In this document: positions 17,136-26,272 of the stretch, in pieces | How the letters are laid out: each line of letters starts with the position of its first letter | Numbering within the stretch: position 1 is the first letter of the stretch | Source: Arcticibacter pallidicorallinus | GTDB taxonomy: Bacteria; Bacteroidota; Bacteroidia; Sphingobacteriales; Sphingobacteriaceae | Direction: 5' to 3' | Assembly (NCBI RefSeq): GCF_003002875.1 | Contig: NZ_PVTH01000003.1 | Coordinates: 470,170 to 534,169, forward strand | DNA: 64,000 nt | Program-made: the position numbers and the translations under genes | Notes under the pieces: model-generated | Seen by the model: the letters and a program-made list of their open reading frames with translations, nothing else | The model's database searches: none | Told to the model about the DNA's origin: nothing

Positions 17136-17785
17136 TACTTAAAGCTACAGCTTAAATAGTTGATGTTCTTGTCGTGTAACAGATATTTTTTCTCATAGTA
17201 TGTTTTGATGGAAAGAATATCGCTAACCAGATCTGATTTATACAAATCTTCTGTCCGGCTAAGAAGCGTCAAACCCTGCTCTTCTATCTTCTCGAGCGTA
17301 TAGGCATGAAGTGCATCGTTATCGGTCTTCAGGTGTAAGATGCCTTCGTCGTTAAAAATGATTTTGTATTTTTCGAGAAACCGGGGGGAGGTAAGTCGTT
17401 TTTTCTCGCGGCTCACCTGAGGTTGCGGATCTGGGAAGGTAATCCAGATTTCTGATACCTCATTTTCGTCAAAATAATCCAGGATATTCTCGATCTGGAT
17501 ACGAAGAAATGCAACATTCGATATGCCTTCTTCTATGGCTGTTTTGGCGCCTCTCCAAATGCGGTTTCCTTTGTAGTCAATTCCTATGAAGTTCTTTTCG
17601 GGAAATAATTTAGCGAGGTTTACGGTGTATTCCCCCTTTCCACACGCCAGTTCAAGAATAAGCGGTTTGTCGTTTTGGAAATGTGCGGCACTCCAGCGCC
17701 CCTTCAAAGGTTTGCCTTCATCCAGCTGTAATACATTCGCGAATGTTTCTATTTCAGCGAATCGTCTTAGTTTATCTTTGCCCAT
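17135..17785 (-). CDS. trmB: tRNA (guanine-N7-)-methyltransferase
   Basis: Methylates G46 of tRNA using SAM, 216 residues. Visible motifs are ELACGKGEYTVNLA (SAM loop), NFIGIDYKGNRIWRGAK, the TrmB-specific EIWITFPDPQPQ and LTSPRFLEKYK. First gene of the four-gene operon that ends in polA; its stop overlaps the next start by one base. A -7 box lies at 17802-17809. Confidence 0.94.
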   Translation of the reverse strand: MGKDKLRRFAEIETFANVLQLDEGKPLKGRWSAAHFQNDKPLILELACGKGEYTVNLAKLFPEKNFIGIDYKGNRIWRGAKTAIEEGISNVAFLRIQIENILDYFDENEVSEIWITFPDPQPQVSREKKRLTSPRFLEKYKIIFNDEGILHLKTDNDALHAYTLEKIEEQGLTLLSRTEDLYKSDLVSDILSIKTYYEKKYLLHDKNINYLSCSFK

Positions 17786-17801
17786 TGCATTGTTTTCGCT
17801 G

Positions 17802-17809
17802 CAAACTTA
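17802..17809 (-). promoter_or_regulatory. -7 box upstream of trmB operon
   Basis: Minus strand reads TAAGTTTG, a match to TAnnTTTG, 17 bases before the trmB ATG. No TTG at normal -33 spacing was found. Confidence 0.4.
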
Positions 17810-17844
17810 GATAAAAATCGCCTGATAAGGTATAGATAAGGACA

Positions 17845-17886
17845 TACAAAAAAGGCACTGGTTTAGCAGTGCCTTTTTTGTATGAT
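17845..17886 (-). terminator. Terminator after the membrane-protein trio
   Basis: Perfect 18-bp stem (17845-17862 with 17869-17886) around a GTTTAG loop, containing A6/T6 blocks. It immediately follows the stop at 17887 and separates that transcript from trmB. Confidence 0.88.
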
Positions 17887-18327
17887 TTAGAAACTTTCGC
17901 TATCAGGTGGAATCCCGTAATCGCGAACAGGGGCTCTTTTCTTTTTCGGTCCCATGAAGTTCTTTATCAGACCGTGGACCTTGTCTATTGCGCCTGAAAC
18001 AGCGTTCGAGGTGACATTTTTTGCGGCCTTCTGAGAAAGGAAGGTAATGAGCATTTTAGCGATAAAGCCAGATCTTTTAAATAGGAATCCGTTCATGATC
18101 AGAGGAATTCCTACCCGTGCAAGATTGGTTATCATATCCTGGTTCAACAAATTTTTACCCAAAGGCTGATTTGTATTACCGCTTTTAAACAGACTGCTAA
18201 CCGCATGAAAGATCGCCGAAGGGCTGCTAAGCTGTTCTTTGATCAGTTCTTTTTGCTGAAATTCTTTAACCTTAAGGAGTTGTATCTCTGCCTGCACTTC
18301 TGCCAGACTACTGAAGTTCTTTTCCAT
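17887..18327 (-). CDS. Unknown protein, last of YtxH/holin-family trio
   Basis: A 146-residue protein of no recognised family. The first 35 residues look like an amphipathic helix rich in Gln, Glu and Lys (AEVQAEIQLLKVKEFQQKEL). A moderately hydrophobic stretch MITNLARVGIPLIMNGFLF lies near residue 65, and the C-terminus is basic. Its start overlaps the stop of the holin-family gene by one base. This YtxH-holin-unknown order recurs in Bacteroidota and suggests a shared envelope or stress role, which is an inference from position. Confidence 0.7.
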   Translation of the reverse strand: MEKNFSSLAEVQAEIQLLKVKEFQQKELIKEQLSSPSAIFHAVSSLFKSGNTNQPLGKNLLNQDMITNLARVGIPLIMNGFLFKRSGFIAKMLITFLSQKAAKNVTSNAVSGAIDKVHGLIKNFMGPKKKRAPVRDYGIPPDSESF

Positions 18328-18686
18328 TAGTTCTCTCCTTTATTAAATATTTTTTTAACCATAAAGTCCTGCAGGAACTTGTTGATATACTTCTCCTTGC
18401 TCATATTGGTAACTATGGCAAGGGCAAGATAAATCAATGCGACTATTCCAAAGCCCGCTGCATAGGAATTCAGTAATTCTCCTAGAAACAGGGCAAGCGT
18501 AATAGAGGCAAACAGGAATGTAAGCAGCATTGCAACCACCACGACAGCACCCGTAATCATTGAAGAAACGAGTACCGTAAGCTTATCAATGGCCGTCAGT
18601 CTTGTTAGTTCTACTTTGGTAGAAATATATTCTTTTATCAGAGAAACAATATCTGGGACTTGTTTCTGGTCTTGAGATTCGGGCAT
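18327..18686 (-). CDS. Phage holin family (DUF1469-like) membrane protein
   Basis: A 119-residue protein with a cytoplasmic N-terminal helix (VSLIKEYISTKVELTRL) and two transmembrane segments at about residues 35-60 and 68-92, the layout of the holin-superfamily III / DUF1469 group. Despite the name these chromosomal proteins are not linked to lysis and no phage genes surround it. It lies 31 bases after the YtxH gene. Confidence 0.8.
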   Translation of the reverse strand: MPESQDQKQVPDIVSLIKEYISTKVELTRLTAIDKLTVLVSSMITGAVVVVAMLLTFLFASITLALFLGELLNSYAAGFGIVALIYLALAIVTNMSKEKYINKFLQDFMVKKIFNKGEN

Positions 18687-18717
18687 AGTCTTAAAGGTAA
18701 ATGAAACAGATCTTTAA

Positions 18718-18996
18718 TTAAGCAGGCTCTGTTGCTGGAGCTTTGACTTCTTCAAGAGTATCTTCGGCCGTACCAAGGGTTGTTTTGAGATTTTCAACGA
18801 TTTTCTCTTTCAATGATGATAAATTGTCAATTTCCTCTGCTGCACGGTCCTTGATTGTATCTCCCAAGTTTTTTAATGCATCATTTAGCCTGTCGCGGGT
18901 TTCAGTTCCTCTTTCTGGTGCGAACAGGATACCAAGGGCTGCTCCCGCAGCTACTCCTGCTAATAGTGCCACTAATACTTTTGAATTGTCATTCAT
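18718..18996 (-). CDS. YtxH domain-containing protein
   Basis: A 92-residue small membrane-anchored protein. The start is set at ATG 18996 (MNDNSKVLVALLAG), because the 11 upstream residues in the open frame are not family-like. One Gly/Ala-rich transmembrane segment is followed by FAPERGTETRDRL, the YtxH hallmark, then a charged amphipathic helix and an acidic tail. YtxH proteins are often stress induced. First gene of the trio ending at 17887. Confidence 0.85.
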   Translation of the reverse strand: MNDNSKVLVALLAGVAAGAALGILFAPERGTETRDRLNDALKNLGDTIKDRAAEEIDNLSSLKEKIVENLKTTLGTAEDTLEEVKAPATEPA

Positions 18997-19083
18997 GGTT
19001 AAAAAGTTTAAGTTATAAGGTAATATCACTTATAATACAAAAGAAGTGATGGAACTGTTTTGATAATTTGTCTTTATATAGGG

Positions 19084-20067
19084 TTAGTCTCTGCACTCTT
19101 CCTCCAGTGTTTGAAGTGCCTGATCGGCAAAAGAAGCATTCATACGAATAGCATCAAACAGTGAGGTATCCCTCGCATAAGCTTCCGGATCGAGCTCGGT
19201 CTCAATTGCCTGATTGATTTTTGAGAGGGAGGTTCTTACCGCCCTTACAGACCTGGAAAATCGATCTCTCAGTACATGAGATGACGATGGTGTTGCGGAA
19301 TGTTGGAATTGTGGATGGCTTTCTTTAACTTCTTTAATAAACGTGTAGAATAGCTCGGTTTGGCCGTGCTGGGGTATTTCAATGAAAGAGGATACGCAAC
19401 ACGTGCGGACGTCTCCGTTTAATGTAAGGACTTCCAGCAGCGTTTCGTTTATCGCACCGTCTCTTTGGAGCACCCTTACGAAAGATTGCCGTTGAGAGGA
19501 ATGGCGGTAGAAAAAAGCAGTATTGATATCTTCCATGTCAGCATAATTAACACCGAAAAAACTCAGGGCACTGCGGTTAGCATCAAGTATTTGACCGGAG
19601 GGGGTGCTGATAATTATCGCGTCTTTGGAACGTTCGAACAGAACGCGAAAGGTGTGCTCATTCCTTTTGAGTTTTTCCAGCATTTCAAACTGTGTAGTAG
19701 CGTAGCGGACTGATCGTTCCAATACTTCAGTATTAACCCGGTCTTTGGTGATATAATCGGCTGCTCCAGCTTTCAGAGCTTTTTCGTTTATACTTTCCTC
19801 CCCCTTGCTGGTTAGCATGATAATGGGTTTAGTACAATTAGATTTAACTGCTTCGCTCAGGAGTCGAATACCGGAGTAATTTGCAAATTTATAGTCTACC
19901 AGATAAAGTGCATAACGATCCTTGAGCATGGCGTTTATCGCTTCCGAGTAGGTGGCACACCAACTCAAGCTGTACCTTTTTGTGTCAATTCCCGAAGCTA
20001 AAAGGTTATGTATCATGAAGTAATTATCTTCATTGTCGTCAACCAAAAGTATTTTCAGGGCTTGCAT
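19084..20067 (-). CDS. REC-PAS signalling protein without output domain
   Basis: A 327-residue protein with an N-terminal receiver domain (acidic pair VDDN at about 9-12, phosphoacceptor Asp58 in YLVDYKF, Thr in IIMLTSKG, Lys in YITKDR) and a PAS domain at about residues 135-255 (RVLFERSKDAIIISTPSGQILDANRSALSFFG). The last 60 residues form predicted helices but have no HisKA His motif and no ATPase or DNA-binding domain. It could relay a signal by contact with a kinase or with the neighbouring sigma-54 activator. The gap to that gene contains repeats and a sigma-54-like element. Confidence 0.85.
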   Translation of the reverse strand: MQALKILLVDDNEDNYFMIHNLLASGIDTKRYSLSWCATYSEAINAMLKDRYALYLVDYKFANYSGIRLLSEAVKSNCTKPIIMLTSKGEESINEKALKAGAADYITKDRVNTEVLERSVRYATTQFEMLEKLKRNEHTFRVLFERSKDAIIISTPSGQILDANRSALSFFGVNYADMEDINTAFFYRHSSQRQSFVRVLQRDGAINETLLEVLTLNGDVRTCCVSSFIEIPQHGQTELFYTFIKEVKESHPQFQHSATPSSSHVLRDRFSRSVRAVRTSLSKINQAIETELDPEAYARDTSLFDAIRMNASFADQALQTLEEECRD

Positions 20068-20101
20068 CTAATTCTAAGTTCTGAGCGGGATGATAAATTG
20101 T

Positions 20102-20187
20102 AATGCCTCTATCCGTTTTAGACAAGTAAAGGAAATCGACATTTCTGTCGACAATATATTGTCAAAAAAAATGCCACTATCCGTTTT
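20102..20187. repeat. Imperfect 18-bp direct repeat flanking palindromes
   Basis: 20102-20119 and 20170-20187 match at 17 of 18 positions (AATGCCTCTATCCGTTTT against AATGCCACTATCCGTTTT), 68 bases apart. Between them lie TCGACA-TTTC-TGTCGA (20136-20151) and the perfect palindrome GACAATATATTGTC (20150-20163). This is the layout of a regulated promoter with tandem operator sites. Confidence 0.8.
20161..20176 (-). promoter_or_regulatory. Possible sigma-54 promoter for the REC-PAS gene
   Basis: Minus strand reads TGGCA-T8-GAC. Against the -24/-12 consensus TGGCAC-N5-TTGC the GG and TTG elements have exact spacing, but the -12 GC is GA. It overlaps one copy of the direct repeat and lies next to an NtrC-type activator gene, which makes it worth testing. 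Confidence 0.35.
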
Positions 20188-20204
20188 TCCAGCCCTGATG
20201 GATA

Positions 20205-21605
20205 TTATCCGAGGTTGATAGCCTTCATCTTATTATAGAGTGTTTTTCTATCTATGTTTAGAATCTGTGCTGCTTTGGTTTTATTAAAGTTGACTTCCTT
20301 CAAAACGGTCAGAATTGTTTCATATTCAGCTTCAAGCGCCGCATCTTTCAGGCCGCGACGCGGCTCACGGGAATGTATAGCATCGACGGCAATTTCCATG
20401 GCTGCAGATTTGGTGTAATTTGAGATCTCCAGAGGAAGTGCCTTCAGCTGAACTTTAGGGGTTTCAGACAAGAGTGTCGCGCGACGGATAACGTTTTTGA
20501 GTTCCCTCACGTTGCCAGGCCAGTTGTAGCTCATCAGGCAAGTAATCACCTCGCTGGAAAAGCCTTCGATATTTCTGTTAAGCTCCTTATTTGTGAATTT
20601 CAGGAATTTCTCTGCGAAGATCATGATGTCGATATCCCGTTCACGCAAAGGAGGTAAGTGGATGCAGAATTCATTAAACCGGTGGTAAAGATCCTCCCGG
20701 AAGCGTCCTTTTTGAATGGCCTCATGCAGGTTTTCATTGGTAGCGATTATTATACGTACATCAAGGTCTATTTCTTTGGTGCTTCCAATTCGCTTCACTT
20801 TTCGTTCTTGCACGATCCTTAGCAGTGCTGCCTGAATTTCGTAAGACAGGTTTCCGACCTCATCCAGGAAAAGTGTTCCTCCGTTTGCCATCTCGAAGTG
20901 GCCGATTTTGGTATATAGCGCTCCGGTAAAGGAGCCCTTTTCATGTCCAAAAAATTCGCTTCCCGCGAGTTCTTTTGTGAGAGAACCGCAGTCCATAGCA
21001 ATAAACGGTTTATCTCTACGATTACTTTTGAGGTGGATGGCATGCGCAATGGATTCTTTTCCAGTGCCACTTTCGCCAGTCAGGATTACACTGTAATTAG
21101 TTGGAGAGATCAGGTCCAGCTGTTTTATGAGCTCTTTTGAAGCGGCGCTTTCTCCAATGATAAATTCATCAGGATACTCCCCCGCTTTGGCAGCTTTCTC
21201 TTTTCGCTGAGGAGTTGGAGAGCCTTCAGATTTAAAAATAGTGTATTGAAGATCAATAGCTTTACTTATGGTATTCAGAATTTCATCTGGATATAAAGGC
21301 TTCGTGATGTAATCGTAAGCGCCCATTTTGATAAGCTCTACGGCAAGTTTGATATCTGAATAGCCAGTAATGATGATTACCCCCGTTTGCGGATAGAGTG
21401 CTTTTACTTTTTTAAGTATTTCTCTTCCATCGGTATCCTCAAGCCGAAAGTCACACAGTACCAGTTGAAACTTTTCCTTCGAGAGCAGCTCCAGTGCTGC
21501 GGCTCCGGTTAAGGCAGTAGCTACTTCATATCCGTTTCTTGTGAGAAACTTTGATAACAATATTCCGATATTTACTTCATCATCAACTATTAGAATTCTT
21601 TTCAT
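20205..21605 (-). CDS. NtrC-family sigma-54-dependent response regulator
   Basis: Activator of sigma-54 RNA polymerase, 466 residues. The receiver domain has phosphoacceptor Asp52 (LCDFRLEDTDG). The AAA+ domain has Walker A GESGTGKES, the sigma-54 contact loop GSFTGA (a common variant of GAFTGA), Walker B GGTLFLDEVG and the arginine region FREDLYHRFNEF. A Fis-type helix-turn-helix ends the protein (NKTKAAQILNIDRKTLYNKM). No histidine kinase gene is adjacent; the REC-PAS gene downstream may belong to the same pathway. It is divergent from glnS. Confidence 0.94.
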   Translation of the reverse strand: MKRILIVDDEVNIGILLSKFLTRNGYEVATALTGAAALELLSKEKFQLVLCDFRLEDTDGREILKKVKALYPQTGVIIITGYSDIKLAVELIKMGAYDYITKPLYPDEILNTISKAIDLQYTIFKSEGSPTPQRKEKAAKAGEYPDEFIIGESAASKELIKQLDLISPTNYSVILTGESGTGKESIAHAIHLKSNRRDKPFIAMDCGSLTKELAGSEFFGHEKGSFTGALYTKIGHFEMANGGTLFLDEVGNLSYEIQAALLRIVQERKVKRIGSTKEIDLDVRIIIATNENLHEAIQKGRFREDLYHRFNEFCIHLPPLRERDIDIMIFAEKFLKFTNKELNRNIEGFSSEVITCLMSYNWPGNVRELKNVIRRATLLSETPKVQLKALPLEISNYTKSAAMEIAVDAIHSREPRRGLKDAALEAEYETILTVLKEVNFNKTKAAQILNIDRKTLYNKMKAINLG

Positions 21606-21788
21606 ATATATCGCCGAAAGTAATAAAGGTATATTTTATATTTAATATGGGAAAAATTTTCTACAACTGACGTAAAAATTATCCTATAAAACCCCTTATA
21701 GCGGTTCTTGACAATTATTATGTAAATATAGGAAACGGTAAGTAAATTGTTCCTGAATTTACCCACTGTGCGATAAGGAAATGTTTAG

Positions 21789-21796
21789 TATTTTTG
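21789..21796 (+). promoter_or_regulatory. -7 box of glnS
   Basis: TATTTTTG matches TAnnTTTG, 19 bases before the glnS ATG. The -33 region lacks a clear TTG. A TTGACA further upstream (about 21709) has no matching -10 box. Confidence 0.45.
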
Positions 21797-21815
21797 ACGT
21801 CTTTTTAACCTGAAT

Positions 21816-23486
21816 ATGAGCGAAGAACGGTCACTGAATTTTATAGAAGAAATAATTGAAGAAGATATCAAGAATGGAAAACACGGAGGACGGGTGCATA
21901 CGCGCTTTCCGCCGGAGCCAAACGGTTATCTGCATATTGGCCATGCTAAGTCTATTTGTCTGAATTTCGGTCTTGCCAGGAAGTACAATGGAGAAACAAA
22001 TTTAAGGTTCGACGACACGAATCCGGAAACTGAGGATACAGAATACGTTGAGAGTATCAAGGAAGACGTAAAGTGGTTGGGTTTCGAGTGGAAAAATGAG
22101 CTCTACGCATCAAATTATTTTGATCAACTATACGCATTTGCAGTTAGGCTAATTGAAAAAGGACTTGCCTATGTGGACGCTAGTACGGCAGACGAAATTG
22201 CACAGCAGAAGGGAACGCCTACAGCGCCCGGCCTGGCTAATGCATACAGAAGCCGCAGCGTTGAGGAAAATCTTCGGCTTTTTGCTGAGATGAAGGAAGG
22301 TAAATATAAAGACGGTGAGATGGTCCTGCGGGCTAAAATCGATCTGGCCTCTCCTAACATGCACATGAGAGATCCGATCATGTACAGGATCAGGCATGTA
22401 GCACATCACCGTACGGGAAACGAATGGTGTATTTACCCCATGTACGATTTTGCGCACGGGCAGTCGGATTCCATCGAAGAGATTACCCATTCTATCTGTA
22501 CCCTTGAATTTATTCCGCACAGGCCACTCTACGAATGGTTTATAGACGAACTTGAGATTTTTCCGAGCAGGCAATACGAGTTTGCCCGTTTAAATATGAC
22601 ATATACGGTGATGAGCAAACGTCGCTTGCTGCAACTGGTTAACGAAGGCTTCGTTAGCGGCTGGGACGACCCCCGTATGCCGACGATCAGCGGACTGAGG
22701 AGGCGAGGGTATACGCCAGCGTCGATCCTTGATTTCTGTGATCGTATAGGTGTAGCTAAGCGGGAGAACGTGATAGATGTAAGTTTGCTTGAGTTTTGTA
22801 TCCGGGAAGATCTGAACAAAAGCGCTTGGAGACGAATGGCAGTACTTGATCCGCTGAAGCTTGTTATTACGAATTATCCTGAAGGCGAAGTGGAAATTTT
22901 CGAGGGTGAAAATAATCCGGAGGTAGAAGGAGGCGAGGGTTCGCGAGCCATTCCTTTCAGCAAGGAGCTTTGGATAGAGCGTGACGATTTCATGGAGAAC
23001 CCTTCCAAAAAATACTTCCGTTTAGGCCCTGGCTTAATGGTTCGTCTGAAAAATGCCTATATCATCAAATGCGATGACTTTAAAAAAGATGACGCGGGGA
23101 ATATTACCGAAGTACACTGTTCATATATCCCGGAGTCCAGATCGGGGAATGATACTTCGGCAATCAAGGTGAAAGGAACTATTCACTGGGTCAGTGCGGC
23201 TCATGCCGCTAAAGCTGAAGTGCGGTTGTATGACCGACTTTTCCATGATGAGGATCCGGTTGCTAATGGTCGTGATTTTGTAGAAATCATTAATCAGGAC
23301 AGTCTACAAGTGATTCCGGAGGTTTATATCGAACCGGATCTGGTTAACGCTGAGATGGGCAAGGGCTATCAGTTCTTAAGGAAAGGTTATTATACTCTGG
23401 ATAAGGATTCGACTCCGGAGAACATTATTTTTAACAGAACAGTTACGTTAAAGGACACCTGGGCGAAAGAAGTTAGAAAGGGATAG
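21816..23486 (+). CDS. glnS: Glutamine--tRNA ligase
   Basis: Class I synthetase charging tRNA-Gln, 556 residues. The HIGH motif is at residues 40-43 ([15 protein letters not shown]) and the KMSKS equivalent is VMSKRRL near residue 269. The DDTNPE block and the two C-terminal beta-barrel anticodon-binding domains are present, so this is GlnRS and not GluRS. Its stop is immediately followed by the ATG of rarA, indicating an operon. Confidence 0.96.
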   Translation: MSEERSLNFIEEIIEEDIKNGKHGGRVHTRFPPEPNGYLHIGHAKSICLNFGLARKYNGETNLRFDDTNPETEDTEYVESIKEDVKWLGFEWKNELYASNYFDQLYAFAVRLIEKGLAYVDASTADEIAQQKGTPTAPGLANAYRSRSVEENLRLFAEMKEGKYKDGEMVLRAKIDLASPNMHMRDPIMYRIRHVAHHRTGNEWCIYPMYDFAHGQSDSIEEITHSICTLEFIPHRPLYEWFIDELEIFPSRQYEFARLNMTYTVMSKRRLLQLVNEGFVSGWDDPRMPTISGLRRRGYTPASILDFCDRIGVAKRENVIDVSLLEFCIREDLNKSAWRRMAVLDPLKLVITNYPEGEVEIFEGENNPEVEGGEGSRAIPFSKELWIERDDFMENPSKKYFRLGPGLMVRLKNAYIIKCDDFKKDDAGNITEVHCSYIPESRSGNDTSAIKVKGTIHWVSAAHAAKAEVRLYDRLFHDEDPVANGRDFVEIINQDSLQVIPEVYIEPDLVNAEMGKGYQFLRKGYYTLDKDSTPENIIFNRTVTLKDTWAKEVRKG

Positions 23487-24767
23487 ATGGCGACGATACC
23501 TCCATTGGCAGAACGCATGCGCCCGGCTGGCCTGGATGATTATTCAGGCCAAAAGCACCTGGTGGGTCCGGGTGCTATCCTGCGCAAGGCCATTGAGAGC
23601 GGAAATTTGCCGTCGATGATTCTCTGGGGGCCTCCGGGAGTGGGAAAGACCACTCTCGCTTATATCATCTCGAGGCATCTGAGCCGGCCTTTTTTTAGTC
23701 TGAGCGCTATCAATTCAGGAGTAAAAGATGTCCGTGAAGTCATTGAGAAGGCAGCGCGGCTGAAAGAAACAGAGGACAATCTTCCGGTTTTGTTTATCGA
23801 TGAAATTCATCGGTTTTCCAAGTCGCAGCAGGACTCACTTCTGGGTGCTGTAGAGCGCGGTCTTGTGACGTTAATCGGTGCTACTACGGAGAATCCGTCG
23901 TTTGAAGTGATATCGGCGCTTCTTTCCCGTAGTCAGGTATATATATTGCAACATCTCACGGAAGAAGATCTTCTGGAGTTGATCGCTCGGGCTTTGAAGG
24001 AGGATGTTTATCTTTCAAAAAAGGAGATCAAAATCAGGGAGCATGAAGCGCTTTTGCGATTGTCGGGTGGTGATGCACGCCGTTTACTGAATGTTCTGGA
24101 GCTGGTTGTTAATGCCGGAGGAACTGAGGAAGTGGAGATAACCAATGACTTTGTATTGAAGCATGTTCAACAGAACATGGCGATATACGACAAGGCGGGT
24201 GAGAATCATTATGACATTATATCTGCATTTATTAAGTCCATCCGGGGCAGCGATCCAAATGCAGCGGTGTACTGGCTGGCAAGAATGATAGCAGGAGGAG
24301 AAGATCCATCTTTCATTGCCAGGCGTTTGCTCATACTGGCGTCTGAAGACATTGGGAACGCCAACCCTAATGCATTATTGCTGGCAAATACCTGTTTCCA
24401 GGCGGTAAATGTAATAGGCCCGCCAGAATCCCGGATTATCCTCTCGCAAACTGTCACTTATCTTGCGTCTTCAGCGAAAAGTAACGCGAGTTACGAGGCG
24501 ATTGGTAAGGCTCAGGAACTAGTTGCCAGGACGGGCGATCTTCCTGTTCCCCTGCACATACGCAATGCTCCTACCAAGCTGATGAAGAACATCGGTTACG
24601 GAAAGGACTATAAATACGCTCACTCATATGAGAATAATTTCAGGGAGCAGGAATACTTTCCGCCGTCTTTAAGCGGAACTAAGCTATATGATCCGGGTGA
24701 AAATCCCGCTGAACAAAAATTACGGGAAAAGCTCAAATCTCTCTGGAAAAATAAGTATAATTACTAA
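23487..24767 (+). CDS. rarA: Replication-associated recombination protein A
   Basis: AAA+ ATPase of the RarA/MgsA/WRNIP1 family acting at stalled replication forks, 426 residues. Walker [10 protein letters not shown] is at about 48-56, Walker B is LFIDEIHRF, sensor 1 [10 protein letters not shown] and the arginine finger region LSRSQVY follow. The C-terminal MgsA domain includes [21 protein letters not shown] and [18 protein letters not shown]. Its ATG directly abuts the glnS stop. Confidence 0.95.
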   Translation: MATIPPLAERMRPAGLDDYSGQKHLVGPGAILRKAIESGNLPSMILWGPPGVGKTTLAYIISRHLSRPFFSLSAINSGVKDVREVIEKAARLKETEDNLPVLFIDEIHRFSKSQQDSLLGAVERGLVTLIGATTENPSFEVISALLSRSQVYILQHLTEEDLLELIARALKEDVYLSKKEIKIREHEALLRLSGGDARRLLNVLELVVNAGGTEEVEITNDFVLKHVQQNMAIYDKAGENHYDIISAFIKSIRGSDPNAAVYWLARMIAGGEDPSFIARRLLILASEDIGNANPNALLLANTCFQAVNVIGPPESRIILSQTVTYLASSAKSNASYEAIGKAQELVARTGDLPVPLHIRNAPTKLMKNIGYGKDYKYAHSYENNFREQEYFPPSLSGTKLYDPGENPAEQKLREKLKSLWKNKYNY

Positions 24768-24787
24768 AAGTTTCCAACCTTGTAGAT

Positions 24788-26266
24788 ATGACCTTATCCT
24801 TTTTCCAGCATCAGTGGAAGGCGTTCTGGCGATCAAAAAATACAGGAAAGAGTGTTGCGGTGAGAGTGGTGATGGCTTTTCTCACATTGTATCTTTTTCT
24901 TAATATCGTTTTTGTAGCTTTTTTTCTGGATAGAATCCTGGATGAGTTGTTTCCTTCTGAAACGGTCATTTCGGCGTTTAATGGAATTCTGCTTTATTAT
25001 TTCCTGATGGATATCCTGACCCGCTTTCAGCTTCAGGAGCTGCCAACCCTGAGTGTCAGGCCCTATTTGACATTGCCGGTTACCAGGCGTCAGATTGTTA
25101 ATTATCTGAGTGTATGTTCGCTATGGACACCCTTTAATATAGCGCCTTTGCTGCTAACACTGCCGTTCCTGTTGAAGCAGGTGCTTCCTTTTCATGGGGC
25201 AGCGATCTTTTTCGGATATTTGGTTTCGATTATAGCTCTCACTTTATTCAATCATTTCTTCAGCCTTTGGTTTAAGCGAAAGGTTAACATCAACAGCTGG
25301 TTTCTTCTGGGATTTGTGGTGATTGTGGTTCTTTTAGCACTACTGGACTTCCATTGGGAAGTGATATCATTCTCTGATATTTCGAGATCTATTTTCAACG
25401 GCATTTACACCATGCCGTTGCTATGCGTTGTTCCTTCCATCCTGGCGACGGTCATTTTTCTGGTTAACTACAACTTCTTAAAAAATAATCTTTATCTGGA
25501 TGAGCTTCGTTCTGATCACTCGGGTGAGAAGTCGAGTACTGATATAGCTTTTCTCAACAAGTTTGGAATAGCCGGGCAGCTTGCAGCCCTGGAGCTCAAG
25601 CTTATCATGAGAAACAAGAGACCCGGGTCTTCGCTTAAAATATGCGGGCTCATGATGTTTTATGGATTGCTTATCTATACGAATCCGGCATACGGTACCG
25701 GGTACGGGTGGAAGATTTTTGTAGGTATGTTTATGACAGGAATCTTCATTATCAATTATGGACAGTTTATGTTTAGCTGGCAGTCCAGCCATTTTGATGG
25801 TATCATGGCTCAGAAGGTGAAGGCCGAAGATTTCTTGAGGTCTAAATTCATCCTCTTCTACTGCTTCTCTGCTGTGGCGTATATCCTAACTATCCCTTAC
25901 GTTTACTTTGGCTGGGAAGTACTGCTGATACATTCGGTGATGTTTCTCTGGAATATCGGCATCAATACGCTGATCGTTCTATATTTTGCTACCCGTAATT
26001 ACAAGCGGATAGATTTGTCAAAAGGTTCGTCTTTTAATTGGGAGGGTGTAGGAGCCTCTCAGTGGATATTAAGTATTCCGTTGATTTTTCTACCTTATGT
26101 GATTTTTCTGCCTTTCAGCCTTTTCGGCCTGCAAATGTGGGGGATCCTGCTTATTGCCCTCAGCAGTGTGGCTTTGTTGATCACCCGCAACTATTGGCTT
26201 GACCTGCTGGTACAGGAATTTAATGAAAAACGATATACTATAGCTGAAGGTTTTAGAAACGAATAA
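24788..26266 (+). CDS. DUF5687 family ABC transporter permease
   Basis: A 492-residue integral membrane protein with about ten transmembrane segments, of the DUF5687 family found in Bacteroidota. It begins with a cytoplasmic stretch (FFQHQWKAFWRSKNTGK), typical of exporter permeases that work with a single ATPase. The ATP-binding subunit gene starts six bases downstream, supporting a two-component exporter. The cargo is unknown. Confidence 0.85.
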   Translation: MTLSFFQHQWKAFWRSKNTGKSVAVRVVMAFLTLYLFLNIVFVAFFLDRILDELFPSETVISAFNGILLYYFLMDILTRFQLQELPTLSVRPYLTLPVTRRQIVNYLSVCSLWTPFNIAPLLLTLPFLLKQVLPFHGAAIFFGYLVSIIALTLFNHFFSLWFKRKVNINSWFLLGFVVIVVLLALLDFHWEVISFSDISRSIFNGIYTMPLLCVVPSILATVIFLVNYNFLKNNLYLDELRSDHSGEKSSTDIAFLNKFGIAGQLAALELKLIMRNKRPGSSLKICGLMMFYGLLIYTNPAYGTGYGWKIFVGMFMTGIFIINYGQFMFSWQSSHFDGIMAQKVKAEDFLRSKFILFYCFSAVAYILTIPYVYFGWEVLLIHSVMFLWNIGINTLIVLYFATRNYKRIDLSKGSSFNWEGVGASQWILSIPLIFLPYVIFLPFSLFGLQMWGILLIALSSVALLITRNYWLDLLVQEFNEKRYTIAEGFRNE

Positions 26267-26272
26267 ACCATT

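Noticed and set aside
18327..18686. Prophage remnant suggested by the holin-family name
   Set aside because: No other phage genes are present and the family is a common chromosomal membrane protein beside YtxH.
20205..21605. GSFTGA instead of GAFTGA as a sign of an inactive activator
   Set aside because: Ser at this position occurs in functional sigma-54 activators; all other AAA+ motifs are intact.
21706..21740. Sigma-70 style TTGACA upstream of glnS
   Set aside because: The TATAGG that follows is at a short spacing and Bacteroidota do not use this consensus; the TAnnTTTG box closer to the gene fits better.
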